Program-made: the position numbers and the translations under genes
Part shown: in pieces, positions 1-9,980 of the stretch
How the letters are laid out: each line of letters opens with the position of its first letter
How positions within the stretch are numbered: position 1 is the first letter of the stretch
Notes under the pieces: generated by a model
Told to the model about the DNA's origin: nothing
Database searches by the model: none
Seen by the model: the letters and a program-made list of their open reading frames with translations, nothing else
Source of the DNA: Collinsella bouchesdurhonensis
GTDB taxonomy: Bacteria > Actinomycetota > Coriobacteriia > Coriobacteriales > Coriobacteriaceae
NCBI RefSeq assembly: GCF_900155365.1
Contig: NZ_LT699738.1
Span: 192,558-256,557, forward strand
Reading direction: 5' to 3'
DNA: 64,000 nt

Positions 1-2
1 CC

Positions 3-1205
3 GGAACCACCACCACGCTCATGTGGGGAGCACGATCCGATGTGGGCTGCGTGCGCTCCCATAACGAAGATTCCTATCTGGTGCAGTCGCCGCTCTTTTG
101 CGTCTGCGACGGCATGGGCGGACACGCGGCGGGCGAAGTTGCATCTTCGCTTGCTGTGGAAACCATCGCGAAGACGGCGCCGAACGCTGCCGACCCCGCG
201 CTTCTCGCGGCATCGGTCGAGGCCGCCAACGCCGCCATCATCGAAGCCGCAGCGAACGGCTTGGGCAAATCGGGCATGGGTTGCACCGCGACCTGCGCCT
301 ATATCGACGGCACCACCATCGCCATTGCCCACGTGGGCGACTCGCGCGCCTACCTGCTGCATGAGGGCACCCTCATCCGCGTAACGCGTGATCATTCCTA
401 TGTCGAGGAACTCGTAGACGCCGGTGAAATCACCGCCGACGAGGCGCGCACGCACCCAAATCGCTCGGTCATCACCCGCGCACTCGGCTCCGACCCCGCC
501 ATGTACGCAGACCATTTCCAGCTCAACATCGAAGAGGGCGACCGCCTGATCCTGTGCTCCGATGGCCTATCGAGCATGGTCCCGGACGGCGATATCGAGA
601 CCATCGCCGCCCAGTCCTCGACCGCACAGATTTGCACTGACAATCTGGTGGACGCAGCCCTGGCAGCAGGTGGCGGAGACAACGTGACCGTTGTCGTCGT
701 AGATGTGGTGGACGACGGGCGCATCAAAACCCTCATCAGCAAGCGCCGCCGTAACCTCATCATCGCCTTGGTCGCGCTCGTAGCCGCGCTCGTGCTCTCG
801 GGCATCGTTGCCGCCGTGTCTATCACGCGCTCCGTGTTTTTGGGCGTGAACAGCGACGATACCGTAGCGATCTATACCGGCATCCATGCCGACTTTTTGG
901 GCATAAAGCTCTATCACATTGAAGACACCACGTCGGTCAAGCTCTCAGACCTGCCCGACGATACGCGCAACCGTCTTGAAGAAGGCATTCCGCAAGATAG
1001 TCTCGAGGACGCGCGCAATACGATTTCGGAATACCGTGCACAAATCGATGCCGCCGAAACCGAACAGGTGCTCACCGCCGAGACGATTCGCAAGAGCGCA
1101 GACGCCAACGCGGGGGAAACCGATTCGAGCGGCGCCGATAGTTCCGCCACAGGCACTCCAACCGATACGACCGATACGACTCAAACCACCAAAGGAGGCG
1201 CATGA
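3..1205 (+). CDS. pstP: PP2C-type Ser/Thr protein phosphatase with one TM segment (5' end possibly outside window)
   Basis: Membrane-anchored metal-dependent phosphatase expected to reverse PknB-type phosphorylation of cell-wall proteins. The PP2C domain fills about the first 235 residues and shows [24 protein letters not shown] and the late GDNVTVVVV metal motif. One hydrophobic segment follows (near [20 protein letters not shown]), then an acidic and Ser/Thr-rich extracellular tail. An ATG lies at 21, but the frame is open to the window edge and has no visible ribosome site before that ATG, so the true start may lie upstream. The gene overlaps the next one by 4 nt (ATGA), which indicates translational coupling. 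The order phosphatase, rodA/pbp, pknB matches the known actinobacterial pstP-rodA-pbpA-pknB cluster. Confidence 0.93.
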   Translation, partial: GTTTTLMWGARSDVGCVRSHNEDSYLVQSPLFCVCDGMGGHAAGEVASSLAVETIAKTAPNAADPALLAASVEAANAAIIEAAANGLGKSGMGCTATCAYIDGTTIAIAHVGDSRAYLLHEGTLIRVTRDHSYVEELVDAGEITADEARTHPNRSVITRALGSDPAMYADHFQLNIEEGDRLILCSDGLSSMVPDGDIETIAAQSSTAQICTDNLVDAALAAGGGDNVTVVVVDVVDDGRIKTLISKRRRNLIIALVALVAALVLSGIVAAVSITRSVFLGVNSDDTVAIYTGIHADFLGIKLYHIEDTTSVKLSDLPDDTRNRLEEGIPQDSLEDARNTISEYRAQIDAAETEQVLTAETIRKSADANAGETDSSGADSSATGTPTDTTDTTQTTKGGA

Positions 1206-4093
1206 TGGGAAGCCGCCGCAACACCGAGCTTTTCTTGCTCATCGCTTCCGCGTTCCCGGTAACGCTTCTGTATGCACTCTATGTCACGGGCACCGGAGCC
1301 ACGCTTTCATTCCAGACGCTTGCCGTACCCATCGGCCTGTTCGCCGCCTTCACCGCGGCGCACATCGCCGCGCGCATCTTTGTCCCCGGCGCCGATCCGG
1401 CGATTCTGCCCATTGTCTTTTTCCTCTCGGGCATCGGCATCACCTTTGTCACGCGCCTGGCACCGAGCCTTGCCATGAACCAGCTGATCATCCTGTTCGT
1501 GTCCATCACGCTCATGGTCATCACGCTTGCTTTGGTCAAGAATCTCGACATCGTGAAGCGCTATAAGTACACGTTTGGCGCGATCGGCATCCTGCTGCTC
1601 ATCCTGCCCATGTTTATCGGTACCGAGATTTACGGCTCCAAGCTGTGGATTCGCATTGGCTCGTTTACCATCCAGCCCGGCGAGTTCGCCAAGGTCTTCA
1701 TCGTCTTGTTCCTGGCCGGCTACCTCTCCGAGAACCGCGAGCTGCTCTCCATCTCCAGCCACTCGATCATGGGCTTCAAGATTCCGCGCCTGCGCCTGCT
1801 CACCCCGCTGTTCTTGGTGTGGGGCATCTGCCTTCTGGTCGTTGTTTTCGAACGCGACCTGGGTTCGGCACTGCTGTTCTACACCATCTTTTTGATGATG
1901 CTCTACGCCGCAACCGGCCGTGTCTCCTACGTGATCATCGGCTTTTTCCTGCTGGCAATCGGAGCCGTGGGCGCCTATCACTTCCTGTCCCACGTGCAAG
2001 TGCGTTTCCAAATCTGGCTCAACCCGTTTGCAGACGCGCAGAATAAGGGCTATCAGATCGTACAGTCGCTTTACTCCCTGGCCGACGGCGGACTGGCCGG
2101 CGTGGGCGTGGGTAAGGGCCTCGCCAAGCTCATCCCAATCGTCGAATCCGACTTCATCTTCTCCGCCATTGGCGAAGAGATGGGCCTGCTTGGCGGCGCC
2201 GCGGTTCTTCTTGCCTTTATGCTCTTCGCGGTGCGCGGCCTCACCACCGCCGCACGCGCCAAGTCCGACCTTGCCGCTTTCACGGCAACGGGCCTCACCG
2301 CCGCCATCTCGTTCCAGGCGTTCTTGATCGTGGGCGGCGTAACCAAACTCATCCCGCTTACCGGTGTTACCCTGCCCTTTATGAGTCAGGGCGGCTCCTC
2401 CCTGCTTGCGAGCTTTGTCATTGTGGCACTGCTCATGCGCGCAGGCGACGAGGCAACCGGTCGCAGCGTTGAGCTTGCGGGCACAGGCGTCTCCACCGCC
2501 CTTCCCGACAGCGCTGTTGCAGGGGCTCCCACCAGCAAAAACGGCACCCGCTTCTTCACGGCCAGCACCGGTGCCACCGCCGGATCGCACGCTCGTCCCA
2601 ATTCGCGCATGCGTCGACGCCTGCTTGACACGCCCGAATCCGGCGTACTGGGCCGCGTTGCGCTGGCAAAGCGCCTTACGGTCACAGTGTTCGTCTTCAC
2701 CGGCCTGTTTGCCATCCTCATTGGCAATCTCACCTATCTCCAGGTGTTCCAGGCCAAGAACATCCAGAGCATGCCCAGCAACAACCACACGATCATGCGC
2801 GCCGCCTATATCAAGCGCGGCTCCATCATCACCTCCGATGGCGTGACGCTTGCTGAATCGGTCCAAAACGCCGACGGAACCTATTCGCGTTCCTATCCCA
2901 ACGGAAACCTCGCCGCGCACACGGTGGGCTACTATTCCACGCAGTACGGCTCCACCGGCATCGAATCGTCGATGAACGACACGCTCACCGGATCGCGCGA
3001 TTACTCCAGTTGGAAGAATGCCGTCAACTCGCTTGCCGGCATCACCCAGCCCGGCAACACCGTGAAGCTCACCATCAACTCGAGCATTCAGCAGGCCGCC
3101 GAACAGGCGCTTGCTGGCAAGAAGGGTGCCATCGTGGTGCTCGACCCGCGCACCGGCGCCGTGCTTGCCAAGGCGAGTGCCCCCAGCTACGACAATTCCA
3201 ATGTCGAAACCCTCATGGGCACCAATGACGAATCCCAGGGGTCGCTCGTGGACCGTTCCACCCAGTCGCTCTACACGCCGGGCTCGACCTTCAAGGTCGT
3301 CACGCTCGCCGCAGCACTCGACTCGGGCAAGACAACCCTGGACCAAAGCTTCGAGTCGCCCTCGTCCATGAAAATCGGCGACGCCGATGTCACCAACCAC
3401 CTCAACGCCAATTACGGAACCGTAAGCCTCGAGCGCGCTTTTGCGCTCTCTTCCAATGTTGTCTTTGGCCAGCTAGCCACCGATATCGGCGCCGACACCC
3501 TTACACAGTATGCGCGTGCATTCGGCTACGGGCAGTCGCTTGGCCAAGACTTTGGCACCGCCGAGTCGATCATTCCCGACGCCGGCGCGATGACGGAATG
3601 GGAGCTTGCCTGGGCAGGCGCCGGCCAGCCTGTTGGACAAGGCCACACCCCCGGCCCTCAGACCACGGTGATGCAAAACGCCGTGATCGCCGCCGCAATC
3701 GCCAACAACGGCATCGCCATGAAGCCCTATGTTGTTGCGCAGACGCTTTCCCCCGAGGGCACAGTGGTCAAAACCACCCAGTCGCGCTCGCTTGGCCAGG
3801 CAATTAGCTCGGATACCGCAGCTAAGGTCAAGGAAGCCATGCTGGAGGTTGTCGAAGACGGTACTGGACAGGTTGCTCAGGTTTCCGGCGTTAAGGTAGC
3901 CGGCAAGACGGGCACCGCAGAGATCGGATCGGGAAACATCAACTCGGTCTTTATCGGTTTTGCCCCCTATGACACGCCTACCGTGGCCATCTCGGTCATG
4001 TTGGAGGATTACACCGAAGACAGCGGCGAAGCCAGTGCCGCAGAACTTGCGAGCCAGGTTTTGAAAGTAGCCTTGGCCGTTCAAGGCGCGTGA
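1202..4093 (+). CDS. RodA/FtsW glycosyltransferase fused to class B penicillin-binding protein
   Basis: A single 963-residue polypeptide joins two normally separate elongation enzymes. Residues about 1-410 are a polytopic SEDS (RodA/FtsW) lipid II polymerase with the usual multi-TM pattern and IQPGEFAK motif. After a roughly 60-residue Ser/Thr/Ala-rich linker, residues from about 470 have a TM segment and a class B PBP. The transpeptidase triad is visible: STFK at 695-698, SSN at 750-752 and KTG at 902-904. In Actinobacteria rodA and pbpA are adjacent genes, whereas here there is no stop, start or frameshift between them. The start ATG overlaps the phosphatase stop and is preceded by AAAGGAGG. 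The fusion would fix a 1:1 polymerase:transpeptidase ratio. Confidence 0.93.
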   Translation: MMGSRRNTELFLLIASAFPVTLLYALYVTGTGATLSFQTLAVPIGLFAAFTAAHIAARIFVPGADPAILPIVFFLSGIGITFVTRLAPSLAMNQLIILFVSITLMVITLALVKNLDIVKRYKYTFGAIGILLLILPMFIGTEIYGSKLWIRIGSFTIQPGEFAKVFIVLFLAGYLSENRELLSISSHSIMGFKIPRLRLLTPLFLVWGICLLVVVFERDLGSALLFYTIFLMMLYAATGRVSYVIIGFFLLAIGAVGAYHFLSHVQVRFQIWLNPFADAQNKGYQIVQSLYSLADGGLAGVGVGKGLAKLIPIVESDFIFSAIGEEMGLLGGAAVLLAFMLFAVRGLTTAARAKSDLAAFTATGLTAAISFQAFLIVGGVTKLIPLTGVTLPFMSQGGSSLLASFVIVALLMRAGDEATGRSVELAGTGVSTALPDSAVAGAPTSKNGTRFFTASTGATAGSHARPNSRMRRRLLDTPESGVLGRVALAKRLTVTVFVFTGLFAILIGNLTYLQVFQAKNIQSMPSNNHTIMRAAYIKRGSIITSDGVTLAESVQNADGTYSRSYPNGNLAAHTVGYYSTQYGSTGIESSMNDTLTGSRDYSSWKNAVNSLAGITQPGNTVKLTINSSIQQAAEQALAGKKGAIVVLDPRTGAVLAKASAPSYDNSNVETLMGTNDESQGSLVDRSTQSLYTPGSTFKVVTLAAALDSGKTTLDQSFESPSSMKIGDADVTNHLNANYGTVSLERAFALSSNVVFGQLATDIGADTLTQYARAFGYGQSLGQDFGTAESIIPDAGAMTEWELAWAGAGQPVGQGHTPGPQTTVMQNAVIAAAIANNGIAMKPYVVAQTLSPEGTVVKTTQSRSLGQAISSDTAAKVKEAMLEVVEDGTGQVAQVSGVKVAGKTGTAEIGSGNINSVFIGFAPYDTPTVAISVMLEDYTEDSGEASAAELASQVLKVALAVQGA

Positions 4094-4143
4094 TGGTATA
4101 TGAATAGTATGCATTCGATGCATTTGAAGTGTGAGGAGTAAGA

Positions 4144-6087
4144 ATGGCGGAGCAACAGCGCTTGCTGGGAGGAAGGTACCTCCTTAAGGAGAAGGTCGGA
4201 ACCGGTGGCATGGCCACGGTTTTCCGTGCTCAAGACCAGGTTTTGAACCGTGCCGTAGCGGTCAAAATCATGCTGCCCCAGTATGCAGGAGACCCCACGT
4301 TCGCCGCGCGCTTCAAGCAAGAAGCCCAGGCAGCAGCAGCCCTGCAGAGCCCCTACATCGTAGGCGTCTACGACTGGGGCAAGGATGGCGACACCTATTA
4401 CATCGTGATGGAGCTGCTTCACGGCACCGATCTTAAGAGCGGCGTGCGCAGCCACGGCGCGCTCGACCCCAAGAAGGTCGCGCAGATCGGCTCGCAGATC
4501 TGCGGCGCGCTCTCGATTGCCCACAAGCACGAGATCATCCACCGCGACATCAAGCCTCAAAACATCATGGTGCAGCCCGACGGCAACATCAAGGTGATGG
4601 ACTTTGGCATTGCCCGCGCAAAGAACAGCCACCTCACTCAGGACAACAACGTCTTGGGCACCGCCCACTACGTAAGTCCCGAGCAGACGCGCGGCCAGGA
4701 GCTCGGCCCCACCTCCGATATCTATTCGCTCGGCGTGGTGATGTACGAGTGCGCCACAGGCCGCGTTCCCTTTGACGGCGACGATGCCATCTCCGTCGCC
4801 CTCAAGCAGGTCAACGAGCTTCCCGTACCGCCGAGCCAGATCAACGCCAATGTCGACGGCGATCTTGAGCGAATCATCCTCAAGTGCATGGAAAAAGACC
4901 CGGCGAATCGTTTCCAAACGGCAGACGAGCTGCGCCAGGTGCTCAACTCCTACCTTGCGGGCCGCGCCGTAGATGTGCCCGAGCCCACCCGCGTCATCGC
5001 CGGCATGGCGGGCGCTGGCGGAACCGAGGCAATGCGCATGGGCGACAAGACGCAAACCATGGTGCGCCCCACCGCCCCCGGCGACACGGCATCGAATCCC
5101 GTGATTCGACCCAACAATCAGATCAATACCAGCTCTTACGACAATGAGAAGCACGGCATGGGCAAAGGTAAGATCGCTGCCATCGCCATCGCAATCGTCG
5201 CCTTTGTCGCCATCGCAGTCTTTGCCGTCTCGGGCTTTCTAAACGGTGGAGACCAAAAGAGCGTACCCAACCTTTTGGGTATGAAGCAGGAAGCGGCTGT
5301 TGCCAGTATCAAAAGCAGCGGCTTTGAGCCCGGCAATGTGAATCAAAGCTACAATGACCAATATCCCGAGGGACAGGTCTGCGAGCAAACGCCGGACGGA
5401 GGCAAGACCGCTGCCGCTGGCTCAAAAATCGACATCGTGATCTCCAAGGGCTCGAAGCCTATTGACCAAGTTGAGGTTCCCGATCTTTCAAATGCCTCGG
5501 ATCTTGACGAAGCAAAGAAACTCATTGAGAATGCCGGCCTCACCGTAGGCAGCACCACGCAAGAGGCAAACGATGCCGACGAGGGCAAGATCGTCGATCA
5601 GAGCCCCAAGGCTGGCGAGAAGGTCGACAAGGGTTCAAAGGTCGACATCGTCGTATCCTCGGGCCCCGAGACCGATTCGGTCCCCGGCGTGGTAGGCAAG
5701 ACCGAGAGTGACGCTACCAACACGCTGAGCAACGCCGGCTTTAGCGTGAATGTCGAGAGCGGCGGCACCAGCGATACGTATGCCAAGGGCTACGTCATGA
5801 AGCAAAGCCCCACCGGCACCGCCAAGAAGGGCTCGACGGTCACCATCTATATTTCCGAAGGCAAGGACACCTCGAGTGACGAGGTCGACGTCGACTCCCT
5901 GGGCCTTACGGGCATGACGGCCGAAGACGCCGAGGAAGCCATTGCCAACGCAGGCCTCAAGTATGATCCGCGTCAGCAGTCAAGCAGCTCGGTCGAAGTT
6001 GGCAACGTCATTAAGTACAGCCCCGGCGGCAAGCAACCTGCGGGCACGGTGATCATCCTCTACATCTCGACTGGCCCCAGCGAATAA
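4144..6087 (+). CDS. pknB: PASTA-domain Ser/Thr protein kinase
   Basis: Transmembrane kinase that senses cell-wall fragments and controls growth and division. The kinase domain occupies residues about 8-275, with the glycine loop VGTGGMA, Lys41 in AVKIM, HRDIKPQN with catalytic Asp135, and DFG Asp153. A juxtamembrane linker precedes a TM helix at about 344-367. Four PASTA repeats follow to the C-terminus, starting near VPNLLG, VPDLSN, VPGVVG and VDSLGLTG. The start has GAGGAG upstream. A 50-nt gap from the RodA-PBP gene contains the repeat ATGCATTCGATGCAT, whose role is unclear. A strong terminator follows, so the gene closes the phosphatase/RodA-PBP/kinase operon. Confidence 0.95.
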   Translation: MAEQQRLLGGRYLLKEKVGTGGMATVFRAQDQVLNRAVAVKIMLPQYAGDPTFAARFKQEAQAAAALQSPYIVGVYDWGKDGDTYYIVMELLHGTDLKSGVRSHGALDPKKVAQIGSQICGALSIAHKHEIIHRDIKPQNIMVQPDGNIKVMDFGIARAKNSHLTQDNNVLGTAHYVSPEQTRGQELGPTSDIYSLGVVMYECATGRVPFDGDDAISVALKQVNELPVPPSQINANVDGDLERIILKCMEKDPANRFQTADELRQVLNSYLAGRAVDVPEPTRVIAGMAGAGGTEAMRMGDKTQTMVRPTAPGDTASNPVIRPNNQINTSSYDNEKHGMGKGKIAAIAIAIVAFVAIAVFAVSGFLNGGDQKSVPNLLGMKQEAAVASIKSSGFEPGNVNQSYNDQYPEGQVCEQTPDGGKTAAAGSKIDIVISKGSKPIDQVEVPDLSNASDLDEAKKLIENAGLTVGSTTQEANDADEGKIVDQSPKAGEKVDKGSKVDIVVSSGPETDSVPGVVGKTESDATNTLSNAGFSVNVESGGTSDTYAKGYVMKQSPTGTAKKGSTVTIYISEGKDTSSDEVDVDSLGLTGMTAEDAEEAIANAGLKYDPRQQSSSSVEVGNVIKYSPGGKQPAGTVIILYISTGPSE

Positions 6088-6110
6088 GCCAGCCTTTACA
6101 TCACGAGAGC

Positions 6111-6146
6111 AGCGGGCGCATTCCCAACGGGATGCGCCCGCTTTTT
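6111..6146 (+). terminator. Rho-independent terminator of the pknB operon
   Basis: An 11-bp inverted repeat (AGCGGGCGCAT with ATGCGCCCGCT) is followed by TTTTTAT, 24 nt after the pknB stop codon. Confidence 0.9.
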
Positions 6147-6195
6147 ATGGCGGCAGCAATGCCATCAGTACAGGTCATCGTATGACTTCGCGATT

Positions 6196-6236
6196 AAAAC
6201 GCCCCTGTATCTGCTTGGAGGCGCAGATGCAGGGGC
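6196..6236 (-). terminator. Rho-independent terminator of murB
   Basis: On the minus strand a 14-bp stem (GCCCCTGCATCTGC, one G-U pair) is followed by GTTTTAA. It lies 54 nt beyond the murB stop. Confidence 0.8.
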
Positions 6237-6289
6237 TCGGCATGCGGCAAGGCGCAATCAAGCCCGCCGCAAAATCTCATCGCCGTGGA

Positions 6290-7252
6290 TTAAAACTCAC
6301 CGATACGGCGCACCTCAGGCTCAAGGTCAACGCCAAACTGATCTTTAACCTGCTTTTGCACATGCTCAATCAGGGCGCAGACATCGGCGGCAGAGGCATG
6401 GTCGGCATTGACCACAAAACCGCAATGCTTTTCGGACACCTGGGCGCCACCGACGCGAACACCGCGCAAGCCGGCATCCATGATGAGCTTTCCGGCAAAA
6501 TAACCCTCGGGGCGCTTGAAAGTCGAGCCGGCACTCGGCATATCGAGCGGCTGCTTTTCCTCGCGACGTGCCTGATACTCATCCATCGCGCGGCGAATCA
6601 TATCCGGATCGTCGGGCGTCAAGGCAAACGTCGCAGAGAGCACAATCCACCCCTCGTCATGAACGCGGCTCTTGCGATACCCCATGCCAAGCTCGGCAAT
6701 AGGAACCGTGCGAACCTGTCCGCTCGCGCGGGAGCCATCCTCCAGCTTAGCGCCGGGGACATAGACTTCCACGGACTCCAGCACATTTGCGGTGCAGGAA
6801 TCGTACGCACCGGCATTCATAAAGCAGGCGCCGCCCACTGTAGCGGGAATGCCCCATAGGGGCTCTAATCCCGAAAGCCCGGCGTCGGCAGCGGTAAGCG
6901 CCACGTCGCGCAAAAGCGCTCCTGCCGCAGCCCGGATACGATTGCCGGCCACCGTCATGTCACTATAGTTATCACGCAGAAGAATGCACGCCCCGCGCAG
7001 CCCGCGGTCTCCCACCAAAAGATCCGACCCGTTGCCCACGATCTCGCAAGGCATGCCGCCCGTCAGACAGATATCAAGGACGCGGACCACTTCATCACGC
7101 GTACGCGGCAAAATCATCACGTCCGCGGGACCGCCGATATTAAACGTCGTGTGATCGCGCATGGGCTCGGCCATCAGCACGCCGTCCTCGCCCACAATCG
7201 ATGCAAGGACGCATAGAAAATTGGTGTCAAAACAATCGTCGAATTCATGCAT
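6290..7252 (-). CDS. murB: UDP-N-acetylenolpyruvoylglucosamine reductase
   Basis: FAD/NADPH enzyme that reduces UDP-GlcNAc-enolpyruvate to UDP-MurNAc, the second committed step of peptidoglycan precursor synthesis. The FAD-binding fold shows NIGGPAD and GNGSDLLV. The catalytic region shows MGYRKS, the GSTFKRP serine motif followed by YFAGKLI, and a C-terminal EPEVR glutamate. The layout and the 320-residue length fit MurB. The N-terminus has an extra ~20 residues before LMAEPMRDHTTFNIGG, so an internal start is possible. It is divergent from the CHAP hydrolase gene and is functionally consistent with the cell-wall operon downstream. Confidence 0.93.
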   Translation of the reverse strand: MHEFDDCFDTNFLCVLASIVGEDGVLMAEPMRDHTTFNIGGPADVMILPRTRDEVVRVLDICLTGGMPCEIVGNGSDLLVGDRGLRGACILLRDNYSDMTVAGNRIRAAAGALLRDVALTAADAGLSGLEPLWGIPATVGGACFMNAGAYDSCTANVLESVEVYVPGAKLEDGSRASGQVRTVPIAELGMGYRKSRVHDEGWIVLSATFALTPDDPDMIRRAMDEYQARREEKQPLDMPSAGSTFKRPEGYFAGKLIMDAGLRGVRVGGAQVSEKHCGFVVNADHASAADVCALIEHVQKQVKDQFGVDLEPEVRRIGEF

Positions 7253-7254
7253 GG

Positions 7255-7318
7255 TATACCGCCTTGGGTCTTAATGGACTGCCTAGACTATACCGCAAGC
7301 CCCTTTATGCTATACCGC
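7255..7318 (-). promoter_or_regulatory. Three GCGGTATA repeats upstream of murB
   Basis: The octamer TATACCGC (GCGGTATA on the murB strand) occurs at 7255-7262, 7289-7296 and 7311-7318 within 65 bases directly upstream of the murB start. Copies can look like -10 elements or operator half-sites. The role is inferred only from position and repetition. Confidence 0.35.
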
Positions 7319-7338
7319 GTTGACGGTTGATGAAAAAC

Positions 7339-7367
7339 TTAACGCACCTCTCAAAATACGCTATCCT
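7339..7367 (+). promoter_or_regulatory. Putative sigma70-type promoter of the CHAP hydrolase gene
   Basis: TTAACG and TATCCT are separated by 17 nt. Transcription would begin near 7374, which rules out the upstream in-frame ATG at 7327 and supports the start at 7420. Confidence 0.5.
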
Positions 7368-7419
7368 GAATACACATATAGCGCTTTCGACATATACACG
7401 AACAATCAATGGAGAACAT

Positions 7420-8658
7420 ATGTCACAGCATCCGCGCACTGGCAATGGAACGCGAGCCAACGCCAAGTACGTTAAATCCACTTCATATATCTCGTACGGT
7501 ATGACACGCCGTGAGGCGCTCAAGTTCGCTTTCGGTGCCGTTACCGCCGCCGTGCTCTATGGCATCCCCCGCACCGCCTCGGCTGCATCGGCAACCAAAG
7601 AAACCACCGATGCCCTCAACAACGCCCAAGCAAAGTACAACGAGGTCCAATCTCAGCTCAACGCAATCGCCAGCGAATACCAAGCGCTTGCCGAGGAGCT
7701 CAACAAGACCATGGGCAACATCGAGTCGGTGCAAAACGATATCGATGCCACCCAGGCAGAAATCGAGAAAAAGCAAGAAGAGCTCAAGCAAAAGCAGGGC
7801 ACCCTTTCCGCTCGCGTGAGCGAAAGCTACAAGAACGGAGGCAACAACACACTCACCCTTTTGCTCTCCTCCTCTTCTTTTGATGAGCTCATCTCGAACG
7901 TGTACTACCTCGACAAGATGAACGATCGCGACCGCGCGACCATCGGCGAAATCCAGAACATTCAAAACGACCTTGCCTCGAAGAAAGAAGAACTCGAGAA
8001 TCAAAAGAGCGATCTTGAGGCGCTGAAAGATGAGCAAACTCAAAAGCTCAACGAGATGAGCGCCAAGAAGGACGAGGTTCAAACCGTTCTCGATGGCCTG
8101 GACTCCGACGTCAAGGAACTCATGGCGAAGCGCGACGCAGAGCTGCTTGCCTCCCAGCGTGACGAAGAGGCAGCACGCAAGCGCGCAGAAGAAGCGAAGA
8201 AGGCCCAGCAATCAGGCGGCAGCTCCAGTGGCAACTCCGGTGGCGGCTCCGGCAGCGCCGGCGTGGGCGGCGGTGGAACAGGCTCTGCCTCGAAGGTCGT
8301 CTACTGGGCACAGCACACCCCCTCGCCCGGTGCCGGACTGTGCGCCTGGTGGGTGGCAGACGTCTTTTGCAACGCGGGTCTGGGCAACGTACCGGGCAAC
8401 GCCTGCGACATGTATGCCAACTACTGCTTTAGCTCCAATCGCAGCAATCTAAAGACCGGCATGATCATCGCCGTCTCCTCGCACCCCTTTACGAGCGCGG
8501 GAGCCATCTACGGCCACGTGGGAATCTACGTGGGCGGCGGGACCGTTATGGACAACATCGGCTATATCCGAACCTGCAGCGCCGATTACTGGATCAACTT
8601 CTACAACTCCACCGTCACGCCCCGCTGGGGCTGGGCAAAGGGTATCGTGCTGTCCTAA
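7420..8658 (+). CDS. Tat-exported coiled-coil CHAP/NlpC-type peptidoglycan hydrolase (PcsB-like)
   Basis: Secreted cell-wall hydrolase of 412 residues. The start at 7420 has GGAGA 4 nt upstream. An N-terminal tail precedes TRREALKF followed by a hydrophobic stretch and TASAAS, which resembles a twin-arginine signal peptide. A long coiled coil follows (about residues 60-240, heptad-rich and Glu/Lys/Gln-rich, like PcsB/FtsX-partner hydrolases). Next come a Gly/Ser linker (near residue 270) and a C-terminal CHAP-like domain with Cys in GLCAWWV and His in YGHVGIY. The coiled coil suggests regulation by a membrane partner such as FtsEX, which is not in the window. The Tat rather than Sec assignment is inferred from the RR motif. 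Confidence 0.85.
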   Translation: MSQHPRTGNGTRANAKYVKSTSYISYGMTRREALKFAFGAVTAAVLYGIPRTASAASATKETTDALNNAQAKYNEVQSQLNAIASEYQALAEELNKTMGNIESVQNDIDATQAEIEKKQEELKQKQGTLSARVSESYKNGGNNTLTLLLSSSSFDELISNVYYLDKMNDRDRATIGEIQNIQNDLASKKEELENQKSDLEALKDEQTQKLNEMSAKKDEVQTVLDGLDSDVKELMAKRDAELLASQRDEEAARKRAEEAKKAQQSGGSSSGNSGGGSGSAGVGGGGTGSASKVVYWAQHTPSPGAGLCAWWVADVFCNAGLGNVPGNACDMYANYCFSSNRSNLKTGMIIAVSSHPFTSAGAIYGHVGIYVGGGTVMDNIGYIRTCSADYWINFYNSTVTPRWGWAKGIVLS

Positions 8659-8691
8659 CGCCACCCTCCAAACCCGCTGCTACGCCTTTCG

Positions 8692-8718
8692 ACCGGTCGC
8701 TTCTGCGGCCGGTTTTTT
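8692..8718 (+). terminator. Rho-independent terminator
   Basis: A 9-bp stem (ACCGGTCGC/GCGGCCGGT, one G-U pair) with a TTCT loop is followed by TTTTT, just after the CHAP hydrolase gene. Confidence 0.9.
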
Positions 8719-8813
8719 CATGCCATAACGCAGCGGTTACCCCACTTTCGCAAAACGCATAGGCCAGTGTTCTATACTGATTTGCACGACAACCATTTCC
8801 GAAAGGAGACTTT

Positions 8814-9875
8814 ATGTCCCAAATGCTCGAGCCGCAGGATACCTGCGTGCTGGTAACCGGCGGCGCTGGTTTTATCGGCTCCCATACCGTTGTCGAGCTG
8901 CTTAATTGCAACTACCAGGTCGTTATCGTCGATGACCTTTCCAATGCAAGTGAGGTCGCCGTATCGCGCGTGCGTCAGATCGTTGGGGACGAGAAGGCGC
9001 AAAATCTCACCTTCTATAAGGCAAACGTGCTCGATCGCGATGCCATGGAGAAGATTTTTACCGATCACAACATCGACCGCGTGATCCACTTCGCCGGCTT
9101 TAAGGCCGTGGGCGAATCGGTGACCAAACCCATCGAGTACTATCACAACAACATCGAGAACACCTTGGTGCTCGTAGACGTCATGCGCAACCATGGCTGC
9201 AAGTCCATTGTGTTCTCCAGCTCTTCCACCGTCTATGGCGACCCCGACAGCCTGCCCCTCACCGAGCAGAGCCCCAAGAAGAGCGCTACCAACCCCTATG
9301 GCTGGACTAAGTGGATGATCGAGCAGATCCTTACCGACCTCCACACGGCAGACCCCGAGTGGAACGTCGTGCTGCTGCGCTACTTCAACCCCATCGGCGC
9401 ACATCCCTCGGGCCTTATCGGCGAGGACCCCAAAGGCATCCCCAACAACCTGGTGCCGTATGTGGCGCAGGTTGCCGTGGGCAAGCGCGAGGCCGTGCAA
9501 GTGTATGGCAACGACTACCCCACCCCCGATGGCACCGGCGTGCGCGACTACATCCACGTGTGCGACCTTGCCTCCGGCCATGTTTCGGCCTTGCGCTGGA
9601 TGAACGGCCGCGAGGGCGTTGAGGTGTTCAACCTGGGCACTGGTACCGGCAGCTCGGTTCTCGACGTGATTCGTGCCTTCTCCAAAGCCTGTGGCAAAGA
9701 ACTCCCCTACGTCATTCGTGAGCGTCGCGGAGGCGACATCGCCGCAAACTGGTGCGACGCCACCAAGGCCGAGCGCGAGATGGGCTGGAAGGCTCAGTAC
9801 AACCTCGCCGACATGTGCCGCGACTCCTGGAACTGGCAGTCCCGCAACCCCAACGGCTTCGCTGACGCCGAGTAA
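8814..9875 (+). CDS. galE: UDP-glucose 4-epimerase
   Basis: NAD-dependent epimerase interconverting UDP-glucose and UDP-galactose (Leloir pathway, and supply of UDP-Gal for surface glycans). The 353-residue extended SDR protein shows TGGAGFIGSH near the N-terminus, the SSSSTVYG serine motif and the YGWTK (YxxxK) catalytic pair. RYFNPIGAHPSGLIGEDP is typical of GalE. A ribosome site GAAAGGAG precedes the ATG, and a TATACT -10 lies at 8773-8778. It is flanked by terminators on both sides and appears monocistronic. Confidence 0.96.
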   Translation: MSQMLEPQDTCVLVTGGAGFIGSHTVVELLNCNYQVVIVDDLSNASEVAVSRVRQIVGDEKAQNLTFYKANVLDRDAMEKIFTDHNIDRVIHFAGFKAVGESVTKPIEYYHNNIENTLVLVDVMRNHGCKSIVFSSSSTVYGDPDSLPLTEQSPKKSATNPYGWTKWMIEQILTDLHTADPEWNVVLLRYFNPIGAHPSGLIGEDPKGIPNNLVPYVAQVAVGKREAVQVYGNDYPTPDGTGVRDYIHVCDLASGHVSALRWMNGREGVEVFNLGTGTGSSVLDVIRAFSKACGKELPYVIRERRGGDIAANWCDATKAEREMGWKAQYNLADMCRDSWNWQSRNPNGFADAE

Positions 9876-9889
9876 TCAATCACATTTGG

Positions 9890-9930
9890 CGTGGGGCAAA
9901 TTCCGTGCAAGGGATTTGCCCCACGTTTTG
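9890..9930 (+). terminator. Rho-independent terminator of galE
   Basis: A 13-bp stem GTGGGGCAAAT(T)CC / GGATTTGCCCCAC with one bulge is followed by GTTTTGTTTG. Confidence 0.85.
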
Positions 9931-9980
9931 TTTGTTCCACCCGTTAGCGACCAGCACCCTTCACCCGAAAGAGCATTATC

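Noticed and set aside
1307-3400. 697-codon open frame on the minus strand opposite the RodA-PBP gene
   Set aside because: It is a high-GC shadow frame: low hydrophobicity, Gly/Arg/His-rich, no domain, and it lies wholly inside a gene with complete catalytic motifs.
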